Both the position numbers and the translations under genes were made by a program. The notes below the pieces were generated by a model, which was given only the letters and a program-made list of their open reading frames with translations, was not told the origin of the DNA and searched no databases. This document shows, in pieces, positions 60,340 to 64,000 of a DNA stretch of 64,000 nucleotides. Each line of letters opens with the position of its first letter. The stretch's first letter is position 1. Source of the DNA: Butyricicoccus sp. Marseille-Q5471 (lineage in GTDB: Bacteria > Bacillota > Clostridia > Oscillospirales > Butyricicoccaceae); the NCBI RefSeq assembly GCF_951230135.1, contig NZ_CATNVC010000004.1, positions 1-64,000 on the forward strand, written 5' to 3'.

Positions 60340-60397
60340 CGCTTAAACACGCTCCTTTCGCCATTAGTGTGCCGCGATACGCCGCAGGTTAAACCTG

Positions 60398-60940
60398 TCA
60401 CATCGCTACTCGTTTGGATAAAAATTGAGCGGCGGTTTGGCTCAGCTTGGAGTCGACCTCACTTGCAGCTGCGCCTTCATCCTCGCTGAGGAAGGTAACG
60501 CAGCCGGTCACATCACCATCGGTGATGATGGGCGCTGCAACTACGATATGGTAGTTGTCATGCTCCGAGACCGTATAGTCCTGCGCATCGCCCAAGCGGT
60601 GCTCATAGACGGTACGCTGTTCCATCAGCGTTTCAAGGCCTGCGGAAATGCTTTTTTCATAAATATCCTTTTTCGCCCCGCCAGCCGCGGCAATGACTGC
60701 GTCGCGGTCACAGATGGCACAGGACATGCCGGAGGTGCGAGCCAGTGCTTCGGCCAGTTCGCCCGCTACCGCACCCATTTCCCCCATCGGGGAATACTTT
60801 TTAAAAATGACCTCGCCGTCCCGATCCGTGAAAATCTCCAGCGGATCACCCTCGCGAATACGAAGTGTTCGGCGGATTTCCTTTGGAATGACGACGCGGC
60901 CTAAGTCATCAATTCGTCTGACAATACCGGTTGCCTTCAT
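60398..60940 (-). CDS. spoVT: Stage V sporulation protein T (AbrB-family regulator with GAF domain)
   Basis: 180 aa from ATG 60940 (MKATGIVRRIDDLGRVVIPK), chosen for the GGGAGGG before it. The N-terminal AbrB/MraZ swapped-hairpin domain (GRVVIPKEIRRTLRIREGDP) is followed by a GAF domain. The length equals Bacillus SpoVT. It tunes sigma-G dependent genes in the forespore (family knowledge). It is preceded by a sigma-G-like promoter, and its presence shows that the organism can sporulate or recently could. Confidence 0.93.
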   Translation of the reverse strand: MKATGIVRRIDDLGRVVIPKEIRRTLRIREGDPLEIFTDRDGEVIFKKYSPMGEMGAVAGELAEALARTSGMSCAICDRDAVIAAAGGAKKDIYEKSISAGLETLMEQRTVYEHRLGDAQDYTVSEHDNYHIVVAAPIITDGDVTGCVTFLSEDEGAAASEVDSKLSQTAAQFLSKRVAM

Positions 60941-60981
60941 TAATGCGTTCCCTCCCATTACGGAATTTCTGGTTGTGTTGT

Positions 60982-61010
60982 TAGTATGACGAAAGGAACG
61001 TTAATTATGT
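60982..61010 (-). promoter_or_regulatory. Sigma-G-like promoter of spoVT
   Basis: Minus strand: ACATA (61006-61010), 17-nt spacer, CATACTA (60982-60988). This fits the known sigma-G pattern gHATR-N17-CATNHTA with one -35 mismatch, and agrees with forespore control of spoVT in Bacillus. Confidence 0.6.
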
Positions 61011-61073
61011 AAGCAATATGTATGACAAATTTTTCTTAAATTTGCGATGCGCCTTTAGGCCGCGCTTCGCCGT

Positions 61074-62012
61074 TTATCTGCACTTAGACAGTAGCTCTTT
61101 CCACTTTTTATCCACATAATTCTGTGCAACCTCGAGCATCCACTCGTTGCCGGACGCAAACATGTGCTTAAAACGCCCCTGCTTTTTCAAAAACTCCGCA
61201 ACAGGCAGCTTGGTTTTTGGCTCATAGCTCAGGCGGTACTCGCCTTCAATGACCTCATAGAGCGGCCAGACGCAGGTTTCAACCGCAAGGCGACAGATTT
61301 CGGCCATTTCCTCGGCCGGATAGCGCCAGCCGCGCGGACACGGGCTCATCACGTTCAAAAACGCGGGGCCGGGTGTGTAAATGGCGCGGTGCGCCTTTTC
61401 GTGCAAATCCTTAAAATTGCCCAGGAAGGTCGACTGTGCCACATACGGAATGCCGTGCGCCACCATGATTTGGGTCAAGTCCTTCTTGTTCTGGCGTTTG
61501 CCGTTTGACACCTTGCCGGTCGGCGAGGTGGTCGCGTCGGCAAAGCGCGGCGTGGAGGACGAACGCTGGATGCCGGTGTTCATGTACGCCTCGTTGTCGT
61601 AGCAGACGTAAACCATATCGTGTCCGCGCTCCATCGCACCCGAGAGCGACTGAAAACCGATGTCATACGTGCCGCCGTCGCCGCCAAAGGTGATGAACTT
61701 GAAATTGTCCTGCACCTTGCCTTTTTTCTTGAGCACATTGTATGCCGCTTCGACACCGCCGCAGGTCGCGGCCGCATTTTCAAACGCGGAATGAATGTAG
61801 CTGTCCTCCCACGCGGTATAAGGATAGAGGAAGGACGAAACCTCAAGGCAGCCCGTCGCATTGGTGACGACGGCTCTGTCCTCCTCCTCGAGTGCACGCA
61901 GCACCGCGCGCACCGTGATGCCTGCACCGCAGCCCGCGCACAGGCGGTGTCCGGGGGCAAAACGTTCTTTTTTCTGCACTTCGGCTCTGAGATTGTATGC
62001 CATATTGCTCAT
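61074..62012 (-). CDS. porB: 2-oxoacid:ferredoxin oxidoreductase beta subunit (pyruvate type)
   Basis: 312 aa. The thiamine-diphosphate region is evident: GHRLCAGCGAGI near the start, the GDGGTYDIGFQSLSGAMERG motif with the metal-binding acidic residue, and YDNEAYMNTGIQRSS. The ATG at 62012 overlaps the porA stop by ATGA, so it is translationally coupled. With PorA, PorC and PorD it forms a four-subunit enzyme making acetyl-CoA and reduced ferredoxin. Pyruvate is the likely substrate; other 2-oxoacids are possible. Confidence 0.92.
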   Translation of the reverse strand: MSNMAYNLRAEVQKKERFAPGHRLCAGCGAGITVRAVLRALEEEDRAVVTNATGCLEVSSFLYPYTAWEDSYIHSAFENAAATCGGVEAAYNVLKKKGKVQDNFKFITFGGDGGTYDIGFQSLSGAMERGHDMVYVCYDNEAYMNTGIQRSSSTPRFADATTSPTGKVSNGKRQNKKDLTQIMVAHGIPYVAQSTFLGNFKDLHEKAHRAIYTPGPAFLNVMSPCPRGWRYPAEEMAEICRLAVETCVWPLYEVIEGEYRLSYEPKTKLPVAEFLKKQGRFKHMFASGNEWMLEVAQNYVDKKWKELLSKCR

Positions 62013-63193
62013 TCGCTCCTTTGTCCGATATGGCGATAAACCTCGCCCGTTTTTCCGGTTGCAACGATTTCGTCCAGCGCGGCGAACACGGTTTCCGCCG
62101 TGTCGACCGTGAAATCGCGGCCGCCCAGACCGTATACGTAATTGATCGCCTTGGGGCGCGTATCCAAATCGTACAGTGCGCTTCTTGTTTCGGCAAACAG
62201 CGGGCCGCCCGCGGCGGAAAAGCTCTCCGCCTTGTCCATGACGGCAATCGCCTTGCAGCCCGCAAGCGCCGCGGCCAGCTCCTCCATCGGGAACGGACGG
62301 AACACGCGCAGCTTGACCATGCCGACCTTTTTGCCCTGCGCCCGCAGCTTGTCGACCGCGGCACGTGCCGTGCCGGCCGACGAACCAATCAGCACGAGCG
62401 CGGTTTCCGCGTCCTCCATGCGGTAGCTTTCAAAAAAGCCGTATTTACGACCCGATACCTTCTCAAACGCCTCCGCGATCTTGAGAATGACCGGCTTTGC
62501 CGCCTTCATCGCTTCGGCCTGCTGGATTTTGTGCTCCATATAATAGTTGGTCACGTCGTAAGGGCCGACGGCGAGGGGATTTTCGTGCTTGAGCAGGTAG
62601 TTTTCCGGCTGATACTCGCCGACAAAGTCCTTGACAATCTCATCCTCAAGCAGCTCGATGTTTTCCACACCGTGCGAGGTGATAAAACCGTCCTGACAAA
62701 TCATGACCGGCAGGCGCACGTCGGGATGCTCGCCAATCGGCATGGCCTGCAAAAAATTGTCATAGGCCTCCTGATTGGTTTCGGCGTAAATTTGAATCCA
62801 GCCCGCGTCGCGCGCGCCCATTGAATCAGAGTGGTCGTTATTAATGTTAATCGGCCCTGTGAGCGCACGGTTGACGCAGGCAAGCGTCACCGGCAGGCGG
62901 GACGAGGACGCGACGTACAGCAGCTCAAACATCAGCGCCAGACCGCAGGACGAGGTCGCAGTCACCGCGCGTCCGCCTGCCGCCTGCGCACCGATGCAGG
63001 TGGACATGGACGAGTGCTCGCTCTCGACAGTGACATATTCGGTGTCCACCAGACCGTCGGCCACGTACTGGGCAAAATACTGGGGAATTTCGGTCGAAGG
63101 CGTGATTGGGAACGCGCCCATCACATCGGGATTAATCTGCTTCATCGCATAGGCGACAGCTTCGTTGCCCGAAAGACGTTCACGAATGGACAT
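62009..63193 (-). CDS. porA: 2-oxoacid:ferredoxin oxidoreductase alpha subunit (pyruvate type)
   Basis: 394 aa from ATG 63193 (MSIRERLSGNEAVAYAMKQI) with AAAGGAGGG before it. GAFPITPSTEIPQYFAQYV, SEHSSMSTCIGAQAAGGRAV, TSSCGLALMFELLYVASS and NINNDHSDSMGARDAGWIQI match PorA. The start lies 1 nt after the porD stop. Confidence 0.93.
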   Translation of the reverse strand: MSIRERLSGNEAVAYAMKQINPDVMGAFPITPSTEIPQYFAQYVADGLVDTEYVTVESEHSSMSTCIGAQAAGGRAVTATSSCGLALMFELLYVASSSRLPVTLACVNRALTGPININNDHSDSMGARDAGWIQIYAETNQEAYDNFLQAMPIGEHPDVRLPVMICQDGFITSHGVENIELLEDEIVKDFVGEYQPENYLLKHENPLAVGPYDVTNYYMEHKIQQAEAMKAAKPVILKIAEAFEKVSGRKYGFFESYRMEDAETALVLIGSSAGTARAAVDKLRAQGKKVGMVKLRVFRPFPMEELAAALAGCKAIAVMDKAESFSAAGGPLFAETRSALYDLDTRPKAINYVYGLGGRDFTVDTAETVFAALDEIVATGKTGEVYRHIGQRSE

Positions 63194-63194
63194 A

Positions 63195-63500
63195 TTATTC
63201 CCCCTCCTTTCCGAAAGAAATCGCGCCGAAGGGACACACTTTTTCGCAAATGCCGCAGCCCTTGCAGTGGTCGAGGTCAAAATCCAGCCGTTCTTTTCCC
63301 ACGACCGGAATTGAGCTGTCCGGGCAAAACGGCACGCACAGCATGCAGTGTTTGCACTTTTCCGCGTCAAATACGGGCGTTTTGGTGCGCCATTCGCCGG
63401 TCATGGTCAGGCGGGACGTGCCGCCCTCGTAAATCTCACCGCCGATGGTCATCTTCTGCCACGGCGATGTTTCGTGAATCTCTGCTGCTTTGAAACTCAT
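63195..63500 (-). CDS. porD: 2-oxoacid:ferredoxin oxidoreductase delta (ferredoxin-like) subunit
   Basis: 101 aa with two 4Fe-4S motifs: CKHCMLCVPFCPDSS and CKGCGICEKVCPFGAI. Its ATG overlaps the porC stop by ATGA. It passes electrons from the thiamine cofactor to free ferredoxin. Confidence 0.94.
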   Translation of the reverse strand: MSFKAAEIHETSPWQKMTIGGEIYEGGTSRLTMTGEWRTKTPVFDAEKCKHCMLCVPFCPDSSIPVVGKERLDFDLDHCKGCGICEKVCPFGAISFGKEGE

Positions 63501-64000
63501 CCTACCTGTACCTCTTTCATCGACTGGGTGAGCGCGGCCATATTGCCGGTAATCACCTGCGGTTTGTGCGCAAATTTGTGTTTGAAGGACGCCTCCATGT
63601 CGGAAACAAACTTGTCGGCCTCCACCACGCCCGAAATCTTGACCGCCGCGGCCAGCATCGGGGTATTCGGAAAGTTCTTTCCAAGTGTCTGCTCGGAAAT
63701 GGCGCGGGCATCAATGGTACATACCTTGCCCGCGTAGTCGCCCAGCATGGGGCGAATCTCCTCCGGGCGCTTGGGTGTGTTGACGATAATCGCGCCCTCC
63801 TCGCTCAGGCCGCGGGTCACGTCGACCGCGTCGAGCAGCGTTTCGTCCACCACGACCACGTAATCCGGCTCATAGATGTTGGAATGCACCGGGCAGCGCT
63901 CGTCCGATATGCGGTTGTAGGCCGTAATCGGTGCACCCATGCGCTCCGGGCCGTACTCCGGAAAGCCCTGCACATATTTGCCCGAGGAAAACGCCGCGTC
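63497..64000 (-). CDS. porC: 2-oxoacid:ferredoxin oxidoreductase gamma subunit, C-terminal part (cut by window edge)
   Basis: The frame enters from the right edge (AAFSSGKYVQGFPEYGPERM) and continues GAPITAYNRISDERCPVHSN, PDYVVVVDETLLDAVDV, GLSEEGAIIVNTPKRPEE and FPNTPMLAAAVKISG. These are PorC signatures. The start is outside the window. Order porC-porD-porA-porB. Confidence 0.93.
   Translation of the reverse strand, partial: DAAFSSGKYVQGFPEYGPERMGAPITAYNRISDERCPVHSNIYEPDYVVVVDETLLDAVDVTRGLSEEGAIIVNTPKRPEEIRPMLGDYAGKVCTIDARAISEQTLGKNFPNTPMLAAAVKISGVVEADKFVSDMEASFKHKFAHKPQVITGNMAALTQSMKEVQVG

Overview
The window reads as chromosome of an anaerobic, spore-forming, butyrate-type Clostridia (Oscillospirales/Butyricicoccaceae-like; genus not resolvable here). 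The basis is a butyryl-CoA dehydrogenase/Etf operon, a complete Rnf complex, a pyruvate:ferredoxin-oxidoreductase-type operon, SpoVT with a sigma-G-like promoter, and several S-layer-homology (SLH) surface proteins.

Layout. (1) 1-2175, minus strand: bcd-etfB-etfA, with etfA running off the left edge, behind a near-consensus promoter. (2) 2496-3887: the first 464 codons of asparagine synthetase asnB. The missing last 143 codons lie on the same strand at 47443-47877, 43,555 bp away. Removing everything between the GA dinucleotides at 3888-3889 and 47443-47444 restores one uninterrupted 608-codon asnB with the conserved LLDRKDRM motif at the join. (3) 3888-47444: the inserted element. Its two ends, put back together, form an inverted repeat centred on the same GA, which is what the attP site of a large serine recombinase looks like. 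A 521-aa large serine recombinase is encoded inside, at 33424-34989. (4) 47443-64000: ordinary chromosome. It holds the asnB 3' part, a UPF0303 gene, three peptidoglycan-binding-type genes, a secreted PpiC/PrsA-like foldase, wecC-like and cysE genes, rnfCDGEAB-mrnC, a small unknown gene, spoVT and porCDAB.

Element contents. About three quarters of the element codes for four secreted proteins with C-terminal SLH domains: a subtilisin-like protease (1170 aa), a 4189-aa Calx-beta protein, a 2419-aa beta-helix/Ig-like/MBG-type protein, and a 3087-aa von Willebrand A/InlB-repeat/MucBP-type protein. They lie beside a MalT-like LuxR regulator, a divergent LytTR response regulator with a GHKL histidine kinase, a DUF2442 protein, a small acidic secreted protein, an AarF/UbiB kinase and a phasin-like protein. 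No phage structural, conjugation or replication gene is visible. The element therefore looks like an integrase-borne surface-protein island that breaks a biosynthetic gene and could in principle restore it by excision. Several of its genes have a terminator-like or other strong hairpin directly before the ribosome-binding site.

How the genes fit together. Bcd/Etf, Rnf and the 2-oxoacid:ferredoxin oxidoreductase are the standard parts of ferredoxin-linked energy conservation in butyrate producers. The element supplies a regulated cell-surface layer. All calls are from reading sequence only; family names are by motif recognition, without database searches.
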